From NCBI GenBank assembly GCA_026418315.1, contig JAOABO010000007.1, positions 1,680-19,157 on the forward strand: DNA of 17,478 nt, read 5' to 3'. The DNA comes from Bacteroidia bacterium (lineage in GTDB: Bacteria > Bacteroidota > Bacteroidia > B-17B0 > Aurantibacillaceae). Below are positions 6,981 through 13,514 of this stretch, piece after piece. Position numbers and translations under genes: made by a program. Each line of letters opens with the position of its first letter. Position 1 is the stretch's first letter. Below the pieces are notes generated by a model. The model saw only the letters and a program-made list of their open reading frames with translations, made no database searches and had not been told where the DNA came from.

Positions 6981-7662
6981 AACCATACTTATTACCGGGC
7001 ATAGTAAAGGGTTGGGTCGTTCACTGACAGAAAAATTACTTGCAACCAATAACATTCGTGTTATTGGTATATCCCGTACAGCATCGGGCATACAACACCC
7101 TTTGCTGAAGGAAATTTTTATAGACCTTTCTGATAAAGCACAAACCATACAACTTAAAGAAACCCTCTCTTCATTTTCTTTTGACGCCCTTGTACTGAAC
7201 GCTGGGGCTAATCACATCAAGCCACCACAATCTTATTCATTAGAAGAAATCAACAAAATTATTCAACTTAATTTCACAAGCAATGCTCTGCTTATCCGAA
7301 TGTGCTTAAACACTTTATTAAAAAACAAAGGACACATTATAGGAATTGGTAGCTACTCTGGTGTTGAAGTAAAAAAATGGAATAACTTTTATGGTTCATC
7401 AAAAGCCGGATTGCATCATTTATTAAGAAATCTCTTTGAACAGTATAGAAAACAAGAATTAAAAGTGAGTATCGTTATTCCGGATATTATGAATACAGAA
7501 TTTTATGCCCATCAGGATTTTGAACCTCCTACGCAAGATGAATATTCTTTGCAGGTCAATGATGTGGCCGAAATGATTAGCCAATGGATCATTCAACCAC
7601 CCAAATATGTGCCTTTTGAAATTGTTCTTCGTCCACAAATGTTTCAGTTAAAAAGAAAATAA
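6973..7662 (+). CDS. Short-chain dehydrogenase/reductase (SDR)
   Basis: A 229-residue classical SDR using NAD(P)(H). Visible: dinucleotide motif ITGHSKGLG (residues 7-15), NAG (76-78), the helix-4 Asn (N100), catalytic Ser127 in GIGSYSG and Tyr140-x3-Lys144 in FYGSSK. An Arg in ISRTA after beta-2 favours NADP(H). The ATG at 6973 is chosen because MNKTILITGH is the normal SDR N-terminus; the reading frame is open upstream but that would add 16 residues inside the radical SAM gene. It overlaps that gene by 8 nt. The substrate cannot be read from the sequence. The C-terminus (PFEIVLRPQ) resembles SDRs annotated only as oxidoreductase. Confidence 0.87.
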   Translation: MNKTILITGHSKGLGRSLTEKLLATNNIRVIGISRTASGIQHPLLKEIFIDLSDKAQTIQLKETLSSFSFDALVLNAGANHIKPPQSYSLEEINKIIQLNFTSNALLIRMCLNTLLKNKGHIIGIGSYSGVEVKKWNNFYGSSKAGLHHLLRNLFEQYRKQELKVSIVIPDIMNTEFYAHQDFEPPTQDEYSLQVNDVAEMISQWIIQPPKYVPFEIVLRPQMFQLKRK

Positions 7663-7730
7663 AAAAATCAGCACATCCAATATTTCAAAAAAACAATTAC
7701 AAAATAATAACGAAATTAGCGTCAAAAAAA

Positions 7731-9044
7731 TTGAGAACAAAATCTTATCATAAAAGAAAAATTAATATTATTACTCTGGGGTGCAGTAAGAATATTGTAG
7801 ATAGTGAGCAGCTAATGGGAGAATTAAATCACTTAGGATGTGAAGTAGAGCATGAAGGAAACAAGAAAAAATACGATGTAGTCATTATTAATACCTGTGG
7901 ATTTATAGAAAATGCCAAAAAAGAAAGCATTCAAACCATTTTAAATTTTGTGGAAGCCAAAAAGAAAAACGAAATAGAAAAACTGTATGTTACAGGATGT
8001 TTAAGTGAACGATACAAAAACGAACTCCAAAAAGAAATACCCGAAGTAGATGCCTATTTTGGAACCAAAGATTTACCACTTATTATCAAACAATTCAAAA
8101 CTGATTACCAAAGAGAACTTACAGGAGAAAGAATTTTAACCACGCCCTTACATTATGCCTATCTCAAAATTAGCGAAGGATGCGACCGCCCTTGTAGTTT
8201 CTGTGCCATTCCTTTGATGCGGGGCAGCCATGTTTCTGTGCCTATTGAAACACTCGTTGAACAAGCAAAGAAACTGGCAGATAAAGGAGTAAAAGAACTC
8301 TTACTCATTGCACAAGACCTTACCTATTATGGCTTAGACATATATCGGCAACGCAAGCTGGCCAACTTATTAGAAGAGCTTAGTAAGGTCAATGGAATAG
8401 AGTGGATACGATTACACTATTTATTTCCCAGTGGTTTTCCCGAAGATGTGCTTTACGCTGTACGGGATATACCACAAGTTTGCAAATACCTTGATATGCC
8501 CATTCAACACATCAACAATGAGGTGCTTAAAAACATGAAACGCGGAATTACAAAAGAAAAAACCAATGAGCTCATTTTTAAAATAAGAGAAATGATACCC
8601 AATGTAGCACTAAGAACCAGCGTCATGGTAGGATTTCCAGGCGAAACAGAAGAACAATTCAACGAGTTACTGGAATGGTTGAACAATATAAAATTTGACA
8701 GATTAGGAGTATTTACATATTCTCATGAAGAAAACACTACAGCATATTCATTAAAAGATACAGTCCCATCAAAAGTTAAACAACAACGGGCAAATGAAAT
8801 CATGCTTCAACAGCAAAAAATTTCTTATGAGTTAAACCAAAAAAAAATTGGAAATCAATATAAAATCATCATAGATAAAAAAGAAGGAAAGCACTGGATA
8901 GGAAGAACAGAATACGATAGTCCGGATGTAGATAATGAAGTGATTGTTCAAACTAATGAAAAACTTGAGCCGGGCAATTTTTATTTTGTAAAAATAACAG
9001 ATGCAGAAGAATTTGATTTATATGCCCAACTACTTCAAAAGTAA
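7731..9044 (+). CDS. rimO: Ribosomal protein S12 aspartate beta-methylthiotransferase
   Basis: RimO adds a methylthio group to a conserved Asp of ribosomal protein S12. The 437-residue product has the MTTase N-terminal domain with auxiliary-cluster cysteines C18 (LGCSKN), C56 (NTCGFIENA) and C90 (VTGCLSERY), the radical SAM motif C151-x3-C155-x2-C158 (EGCDRPCSFCAIP), and a C-terminal TRAM domain (about residues 370-437). LGCSKN-xx-DSE distinguishes RimO from the tRNA enzyme MiaB. The start is TTG at 7731: MRTKS is the usual Bacteroidetes RimO N-terminus (from memory) and there is no in-frame ATG before it. The 68-nt upstream gap is A-rich; TAACGAAATTAGCG there is only a poor promoter match, so transcription may also continue from the SDR operon. 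Confidence 0.93.
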   Translation: MRTKSYHKRKINIITLGCSKNIVDSEQLMGELNHLGCEVEHEGNKKKYDVVIINTCGFIENAKKESIQTILNFVEAKKKNEIEKLYVTGCLSERYKNELQKEIPEVDAYFGTKDLPLIIKQFKTDYQRELTGERILTTPLHYAYLKISEGCDRPCSFCAIPLMRGSHVSVPIETLVEQAKKLADKGVKELLLIAQDLTYYGLDIYRQRKLANLLEELSKVNGIEWIRLHYLFPSGFPEDVLYAVRDIPQVCKYLDMPIQHINNEVLKNMKRGITKEKTNELIFKIREMIPNVALRTSVMVGFPGETEEQFNELLEWLNNIKFDRLGVFTYSHEENTTAYSLKDTVPSKVKQQRANEIMLQQQKISYELNQKKIGNQYKIIIDKKEGKHWIGRTEYDSPDVDNEVIVQTNEKLEPGNFYFVKITDAEEFDLYAQLLQK

Positions 9045-9052
9045 TTAAAACA

Positions 9053-9598
9053 ATGGAAAACAACGATATACAAAAATATGATAAAATAGTAGACATGTGC
9101 AGAGATATCTTCCTGAAAAAAATGCAGGATTATGGCACATCATGGAGGCACTTAAGAGTACCATCTATTACAGATCAAATATATATTAAAGCTAAAAGAT
9201 TACAAACTATAGATACACTCAAAACACAAAAAATAAGCGACCGCCCGGAAGACGAATGGATAGGCATTATTAATTATTGCATCATTGCACTGATACAATT
9301 AACTTTGAAAAATGATGACAGAATAGACCTGAATTATGAAGAAGTGGTTCAACTATACAATGAAAAGATACAGTCCGTTAAGAACCTGATGCTAAAAAAA
9401 AACCATGATTATGGAAATGCATGGAAAGATATGCGTATTAGCTCTTTTATTGACCTGATATTAGTCAAATTACACCGTATTAAACAAATAGAAAACAACG
9501 ATGGAAAAACCATCATTTCAGAAGGAGTAGAAGCCAATTATATAGATATTATTAACTACAGTATTTTTGCCCTGATAAAGATAAAATTCTACCCGTAA
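9053..9598 (+). CDS. Tandem DUF1599 (Nmad1-like) protein
   Basis: A 181-residue protein consisting of two copies of one helical module. Copy 1 (residues 17-82) and copy 2 (110-177) share K-x-x-DYG-x-x-W-x-x-x-R (DYG 26-28/119-121, W31/W124, R35/R128), S-x-x-D-x-I or L (D41/D134), K-x-x-R (K46-R49/K139-R142) and a final helix W/Y-I-x-IINYxIxAL (69-80/163-174). This is the DUF1599 pattern, a family linked by others to nucleotide modification and also found in phages; the biochemical role is unknown. The acidic and DYG residues look like a ligand or metal site. Copy 2 carries SEGVEANY; copy 1 has SDRPEDEW there. It follows rimO by 8 nt and is probably cotranscribed, although a functional link is not evident. 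Confidence 0.8.
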   Translation: MENNDIQKYDKIVDMCRDIFLKKMQDYGTSWRHLRVPSITDQIYIKAKRLQTIDTLKTQKISDRPEDEWIGIINYCIIALIQLTLKNDDRIDLNYEEVVQLYNEKIQSVKNLMLKKNHDYGNAWKDMRISSFIDLILVKLHRIKQIENNDGKTIISEGVEANYIDIINYSIFALIKIKFYP

Positions 9599-9639
9599 GA
9601 TTTAACAAAAATAGATGTGATGATATAAAGTAGGGCATA

Positions 9640-9660
9640 GCCGCCGCCGAAGGCGGCGGC
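9640..9660. repeat. GC-only palindromic hairpin (REP-like)
   Basis: GCCGCCGCC, a GAA loop, and GGCGGCGGC form a perfect 9-bp stem in otherwise AT-rich DNA. Outer pairing GGC at 9634-9636 with GCC at 9667-9669, plus TA with TA, could lengthen it with bulges. No T tract follows on the plus strand (ACAGTAGCC), so it is not a standard intrinsic terminator, though it may stop or protect the rimO-DUF1599 mRNA end. Dispersed repeats of this look exist in many genomes; only one copy is in this window. Confidence 0.6.
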
Positions 9661-9714
9661 ACAGTAGCCATTTCATAAACATCAATTCATTCAAAAGAGG
9701 CAGCTATTCCGGGA

Positions 9715-9740
9715 TGTTGAATATCTTCCACAATTCAACA
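9715..9740. promoter_or_regulatory. 8-bp perfect inverted repeat, possible operator
   Basis: TGTTGAAT and ATTCAACA are separated by 10 nt. Centre-to-centre spacing is 18 nt, near two helical turns, and the site lies about 50 nt upstream of the -7 element of the aldehyde dehydrogenase gene. It could bind a dimeric regulator; no regulator gene is near. Confidence 0.35.
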
Positions 9741-9786
9741 CACAAGGTCTTAACCAAACACACAGTGTGCACTCAAAAATAATTCG

Positions 9787-9794
9787 TATCTTTG
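9787..9794 (+). promoter_or_regulatory. -7 element of the aldehyde dehydrogenase gene
   Basis: TATCTTTG is an exact TAnnTTTG match, 18 nt before the ATG at 9813. The -33 position has GTG rather than TTG (9765-9769). Confidence 0.55.
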
Positions 9795-9812
9795 TGTGTC
9801 AAATTTTCAACT

Positions 9813-11321
9813 ATGCCTAAAACCATTTCCGAAAAAAAATCAGAAATAAAAACCAATGGCGAGATACACCCTGCTTCCCACGCATCCAAATGGAATTATG
9901 CGCCCTCACCTGAAAGCACGGACCACATTCATCTTGAAAAACAATATGGCTTATTTATAAACAATCAATTCGTAAAGCCGCATTCCAATAAGTATTTTGA
10001 CACCATCAATCCGGCTACAGAAGAAAAAATTGCAGATATTGCTGAAGCAGATGAGACAGATGTAGATAATGCGGTTAAATCTGCAAAAAACGCGTATGAA
10101 AAATATTGGAAAAAACTTTCTTCAAAAGAAAGAGGGAAATATATCTATCGCATTGCAAGAATGATACAGGAAAGAAGCAGAGAATTGGCAGTGATAGAAA
10201 GTATGGATGGAGGAAAGCCCATTCGTGAAAGCAGAGATATAGATGTTCCACTGGCAGCCAATCATTTTTTCTATTATGCTGGATGGGCAGATAAATTAGA
10301 ATATGCTTTTCCAAACCGAAAACCAGAGCCCATAGGAGTAGCAGGGCAAATTATACCATGGAATTTTCCATTACTCATGGCAGCATGGAAAATAGCACCC
10401 GCCTTAGCTTGTGGGAATACAGTGGTTTTAAAACCCGCTGAAACCACTTCACTTACAGCACTGAAATTAGCAGAAATTATTCGTGATTGTGATTTACCTC
10501 CTGGTGTGGTCAATATTATTACTGGTGCAGGTAAGACAGGTGCTGTTTTGGTTCAGCATCCATTGGTTAATAAAATCGCATTTACAGGAAGTACAGAAGT
10601 TGGAAAAATTATTCAGAAAGCAATAGCGGGCACTAATAAAAAATTGACTTTGGAATTAGGTGGAAAATCTGCTAATATTATTTTTGACGATGCCCCTATT
10701 AATGAAGCAGTAGAAGGAATCATCAATGGTATATTTTTCAATCAGGGACATGTATGTTGTGCAGGTTCGCGTTTATTTGTACAAGAAAGCGTGTATGATG
10801 AAGTGATAAGAAAACTCAAGCACAGAATGAAGTCCTTAATTGTAGGCAATCCATTAGATAAAAATACAGACATCGGAGCCATTAACTCTAAATCTCAGTT
10901 GGAAAAAATCCATTATTATTTAGATATAGGGGTAAAAGAAGGCGCTACTATTTATCAATCTACATCCATATTGCCCACTAAAGGATATTTTTGTGCTCCC
11001 ACCTTGTTTTTAGAAACCTCCCAATCGCATCGGATTGTGCAAGAAGAAATTTTTGGCCCTGTGCTCACTATACAAACCTTTCGTACAGTAGAAGAAGTGA
11101 TTGAAAAAGCGAATAATACCCCTTATGGTTTGGCAGCTGGTGTTTGGACAGATAAGGGCTCCAAAATTTTCAATCTCACCTCTAAAATGCGGGCAGGTGT
11201 AGTATGGGCTAATACTTACAATAAATTTGACCCCACTTCTCCTTTTGGCGGATACAAAGAAAGCGGCTTTGGAAGAGAAGGCGGCTTACATGGTTTATTG
11301 CCTTATGTGAATTTGAGATAA
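9813..11321 (+). CDS. NAD(P)-dependent aldehyde dehydrogenase
   Basis: A 502-residue aldehyde dehydrogenase oxidising an aldehyde to its acid. Key residues: Asn184 in IPWNFP, Lys207 in VVLKPAE, the Rossmann loop FTGSTEVG (257-264), Glu281 in LELGGKS, and the nucleophile Cys315 in FFNQGHVCCAGSR (second Cys adjacent), then EEIFGPV and the C-terminal PFGGYKESGFGREGG. ATG 9813 is used; the upstream in-frame TTG lies in the promoter. The catalytic domain begins about residue 45 with YGLFINNQFV. The preceding part includes WNYAPSPES, a motif that, from memory, marks aldehyde dehydrogenases encoded with deoxyribose-phosphate aldolase (deoC) in other bacteria; no deoC is in this window. Substrate unproven; betaine aldehyde or acetaldehyde are alternatives. 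holA follows after 15 nt. Confidence 0.9.
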   Translation: MPKTISEKKSEIKTNGEIHPASHASKWNYAPSPESTDHIHLEKQYGLFINNQFVKPHSNKYFDTINPATEEKIADIAEADETDVDNAVKSAKNAYEKYWKKLSSKERGKYIYRIARMIQERSRELAVIESMDGGKPIRESRDIDVPLAANHFFYYAGWADKLEYAFPNRKPEPIGVAGQIIPWNFPLLMAAWKIAPALACGNTVVLKPAETTSLTALKLAEIIRDCDLPPGVVNIITGAGKTGAVLVQHPLVNKIAFTGSTEVGKIIQKAIAGTNKKLTLELGGKSANIIFDDAPINEAVEGIINGIFFNQGHVCCAGSRLFVQESVYDEVIRKLKHRMKSLIVGNPLDKNTDIGAINSKSQLEKIHYYLDIGVKEGATIYQSTSILPTKGYFCAPTLFLETSQSHRIVQEEIFGPVLTIQTFRTVEEVIEKANNTPYGLAAGVWTDKGSKIFNLTSKMRAGVVWANTYNKFDPTSPFGGYKESGFGREGGLHGLLPYVNLR

Positions 11322-11336
11322 CATCCTATTGTTATT

Positions 11337-12392
11337 ATGTTATACACTGAATTTAAAGTCCTTATCAAAAACATTAAAAAAGGGGCATTTGCACCTGTGT
11401 ATTTTTTGTATGGAGAAGAATTGTATTATATTCACAAAGCCATTCAAACAGCAGAGCAATTTATCAGAGATACCAATAATGAAAACAATTTGTTTGTATT
11501 AGAAGGGAAAAAACAAAAACTCAATGATGCACTTTTAATTTTACAGGAAGTGGGCATGTTTTCTTCTTTCAAATTGGTAATATTCAGAGATGCGCATCTA
11601 CTTAAAGAATTTCAAAATTCTACCTCCAAAGAATTTGCCTCTGTGATAGATTCTTTTCTTAAGTATTTAAATAACCCTACTCCACAACATCATCTTTTTC
11701 TATGTTTTGAAGACCCTGAAAAGAAACCCGATGAGCGCAAAACATTCATCAAGGAACTCATTCAACATTCTAATGTTGCTGCATTGAAAGCAGAAAAAGT
11801 AAAAGATTATAAAATCAAAGATTGGATAAAACAATATGTATTTGATTTAGGCAGAATGATAGACGACAGGGCGGCCTTCAAATTGGCAGAAAATATTGGG
11901 AACGACCTGATGCGTATAGAAAAAGAAATTGAAAAAATTATTATCAACACTTCTGAAAAAGAAGAAATTACAGAGCAACACATTAGTAAATATACTTTTG
12001 TCAATAGAGAATATAATATTTATGAATTGCAAAAAGCATTGGCAGAAAAAGATGTATTAAAAGCCAATATGATTATCAAATATTTTGGAGAAAATAAAAA
12101 CGACTTTCCAATGGAAAGAATTTTACCTTCACTCAATACCTATTTTTCAAAAGTTTTAAAGTATCATTTATTAGAGAATAAAGACGATAATTATGTAAAA
12201 GAACAATTGCAATTGCCTCATGTGTTTTTTGTAAAAGAATACAAAACGGCGGCTCATCATTACTCTCGTCCAAAAACCAAACAAATACTATATTTATTAC
12301 AGGATTATGATCTAAAGAGCAAAAAAGTAAACAACTATAGTTTAGAAAACACACAATTGTTAGAAGAATTGGTTTGGCACATTTTACATTAA
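11337..12392 (+). CDS. holA: DNA polymerase III delta subunit (clamp loader)
   Basis: HolA is the clamp-loader subunit that opens the beta sliding clamp. The 351-residue product starts with the family's N-terminal pattern, FAPVYFLYGEELYYIHKAI (about residues 17-35, a degenerate P-loop region without a working Walker A), followed by LFVLEGKKQKLNDALLILQEVGMFSSFKLVIFRDAHLLKE, and in the middle the AAA+ lid-like segment EKVKDYKIKDWIKQYVFDLGRMIDDRAAFKLAENIGNDLMRIEKEIEKIII, very characteristic of HolA. The C-terminal helical collar (about 220-351) has NIYELQKALAEKD. Length matches bacterial HolA. It lies 15 nt after the aldehyde dehydrogenase and ends 3 nt from the convergent dehydrogenase gene. 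Confidence 0.9.
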   Translation: MLYTEFKVLIKNIKKGAFAPVYFLYGEELYYIHKAIQTAEQFIRDTNNENNLFVLEGKKQKLNDALLILQEVGMFSSFKLVIFRDAHLLKEFQNSTSKEFASVIDSFLKYLNNPTPQHHLFLCFEDPEKKPDERKTFIKELIQHSNVAALKAEKVKDYKIKDWIKQYVFDLGRMIDDRAAFKLAENIGNDLMRIEKEIEKIIINTSEKEEITEQHISKYTFVNREYNIYELQKALAEKDVLKANMIIKYFGENKNDFPMERILPSLNTYFSKVLKYHLLENKDDNYVKEQLQLPHVFFVKEYKTAAHHYSRPKTKQILYLLQDYDLKSKKVNNYSLENTQLLEELVWHILH

Positions 12393-12395
12393 ACT

Positions 12396-13361
12396 TTATG
12401 AAACACTCTGCCAGGAATGTATTTCACATATAATTTTTTCTGCTAGTATTTGGCATATTTTTTCATAGCTTTGGTAAGACCAGCCCGCAATGTGTGGTGT
12501 CAGAACCACTTTTTCAGATTTCTTTAGATATTCAAAATCTTCTTCACTTTGGGCGTTCATGGATTCAAAGTGTGAATCTTCGTATTCAATAACATCTAGG
12601 CACGCTCCTTGAACTTTTCCTGACTTTAAGGCATTGACAAGAGCACTTGTTTTTAATATTTTTCCACGTGAGGTGTTTATGAAATAAATATTTTTTTTGA
12701 ACTGATTAAAAAAATGCTCATCGGCATAATAATGTGTTTCTTGATTAAGAGGCAAATGAATGCTAACAATATCAGCATGTTCGTAAATTTCTTTTAACTC
12801 TGCTTGCTTTACGTAATAATCGTTTATATTATTTTTATATTTATCATATACTAAAAGAGTACAATCAAAGCCACTTAATTTTTTGGCAAATCGGCTGCCT
12901 GTATTTCCATAACCAATAATACCGATGGTTTTACCCATCAGTTCATCACCCCAATTATTTTTTCTGTCCCAAATATTATTTCGCACTTCACGGTCTGCTT
13001 TATTTAATTTATGTAATAACATTAATAACATTCCAATAGCGTGTTCTCCTACGGAATCTCGGTTGCCTTCAGGGGAATTAAAACATTTTATTCCTCTTGT
13101 TTCGGCATAAGATACATCTATGTTTTCCATTCCTGAACCTGCTCTGCCAATTATTCTTAACTTAGGTGCACAATCCATTATGTTTTTATTTACCTGCTTA
13201 CTTCTTACTATTAAAATATCAGTGTCTTTTAAATAATCTCTTTGTTTTTCTTCTGAATAACGACTCATATCTACAAGCATAATCCCTTTCTGTTGCAAAA
13301 TCTGATGTAGAACAGGATGAACCGAATCTAATAAAATTGCTTTAAACATTTTATTTTTCAT
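12396..13361 (-). CDS. D-isomer specific 2-hydroxyacid dehydrogenase (PGDH-like)
   Basis: A 321-residue NAD-dependent dehydrogenase of the D-3-phosphoglycerate dehydrogenase group, without a C-terminal ACT domain. It has GRAGSGMENID (72-82) in the substrate domain, the NAD motif GIIGYGNTGSRFAKKL (147-162), and the catalytic triad Arg232 (NTSRGK), Glu261 (LDVIEYED) and His290 (TPHIAGW). SerA activity is possible (GRAGxGxxNID is SerA-like), but D-lactate or glyoxylate-type substrates cannot be excluded. A short acidic stretch HFESMNAQSEEDFEYLKKSE stands before the last strand. The start is the ATG at 13361; the ATG at 13349 (MFKAILLD) is an alternative, and TTG 13367 is less likely. Confidence 0.85.
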   Translation of the reverse strand: MKNKMFKAILLDSVHPVLHQILQQKGIMLVDMSRYSEEKQRDYLKDTDILIVRSKQVNKNIMDCAPKLRIIGRAGSGMENIDVSYAETRGIKCFNSPEGNRDSVGEHAIGMLLMLLHKLNKADREVRNNIWDRKNNWGDELMGKTIGIIGYGNTGSRFAKKLSGFDCTLLVYDKYKNNINDYYVKQAELKEIYEHADIVSIHLPLNQETHYYADEHFFNQFKKNIYFINTSRGKILKTSALVNALKSGKVQGACLDVIEYEDSHFESMNAQSEEDFEYLKKSEKVVLTPHIAGWSYQSYEKICQILAEKIICEIHSWQSVS

Positions 13362-13406
13362 TATCAAAAAAAGTAATCACAAAAAAACTAACAACTTATC
13401 AAAGAG

Positions 13407-13414
13407 CAAAAGTA
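13407..13414 (-). promoter_or_regulatory. -7 element for the 2-hydroxyacid dehydrogenase gene
   Basis: On the minus strand TACTTTTG fits TAnnTTTG, 45 nt before the ATG at 13361. No TTG is seen at the -33 distance. The 147-nt divergent gap to dnaB (13368-13514) must hold promoters for both genes. Confidence 0.4.
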
Positions 13415-13484
13415 CAGCAAATACCTGATTATTAAGTAAAAAAAAATATTTATTCACATGCGTCATTTTTCGTATATTTAAACC

Positions 13485-13492
13485 TAAAATTG
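13485..13492 (+). promoter_or_regulatory. Possible -7 element for dnaB
   Basis: TAAAATTG followed by CAGCC differs from TAnnTTTG at one position and lies 22 nt before the dnaB ATG. TATATTTA at 13473-13480 is a second one-mismatch candidate. No -33 TTG is clear for either. Confidence 0.3.
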
Positions 13493-13514
13493 CAGCCAGA
13501 AAATACTATTCAAT

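Larger units (their letters stand above)
9599..9812. other. 214-nt intergenic region with GC-rich hairpin, inverted repeat and promoter
   Basis: No credible gene on either strand. It holds a 9-bp GC-only hairpin (9640-9660), an 8-bp inverted repeat (9715-9740) and the -7 element of the next gene (9787-9794). The first 40 nt after the DUF1599 stop are AT-rich and without structure. Confidence 0.7.

Noticed and set aside
9599..9680. Short minus-strand frame of about 22 codons rich in Arg running through the GC hairpin
   Set aside because: The Arg/Leu run is a by-product of the GC repeat; no promoter or family support.
10075..10513. Minus-strand open frames inside the aldehyde dehydrogenase gene
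   Set aside because: Shadows of a gene with intact catalytic motifs; no independent features.
13368..13514. Origin of replication next to dnaB
   Set aside because: The 147-nt region is AT-rich but shows no cluster of DnaA boxes (TTATCCACA-like) and is explained by divergent promoters.
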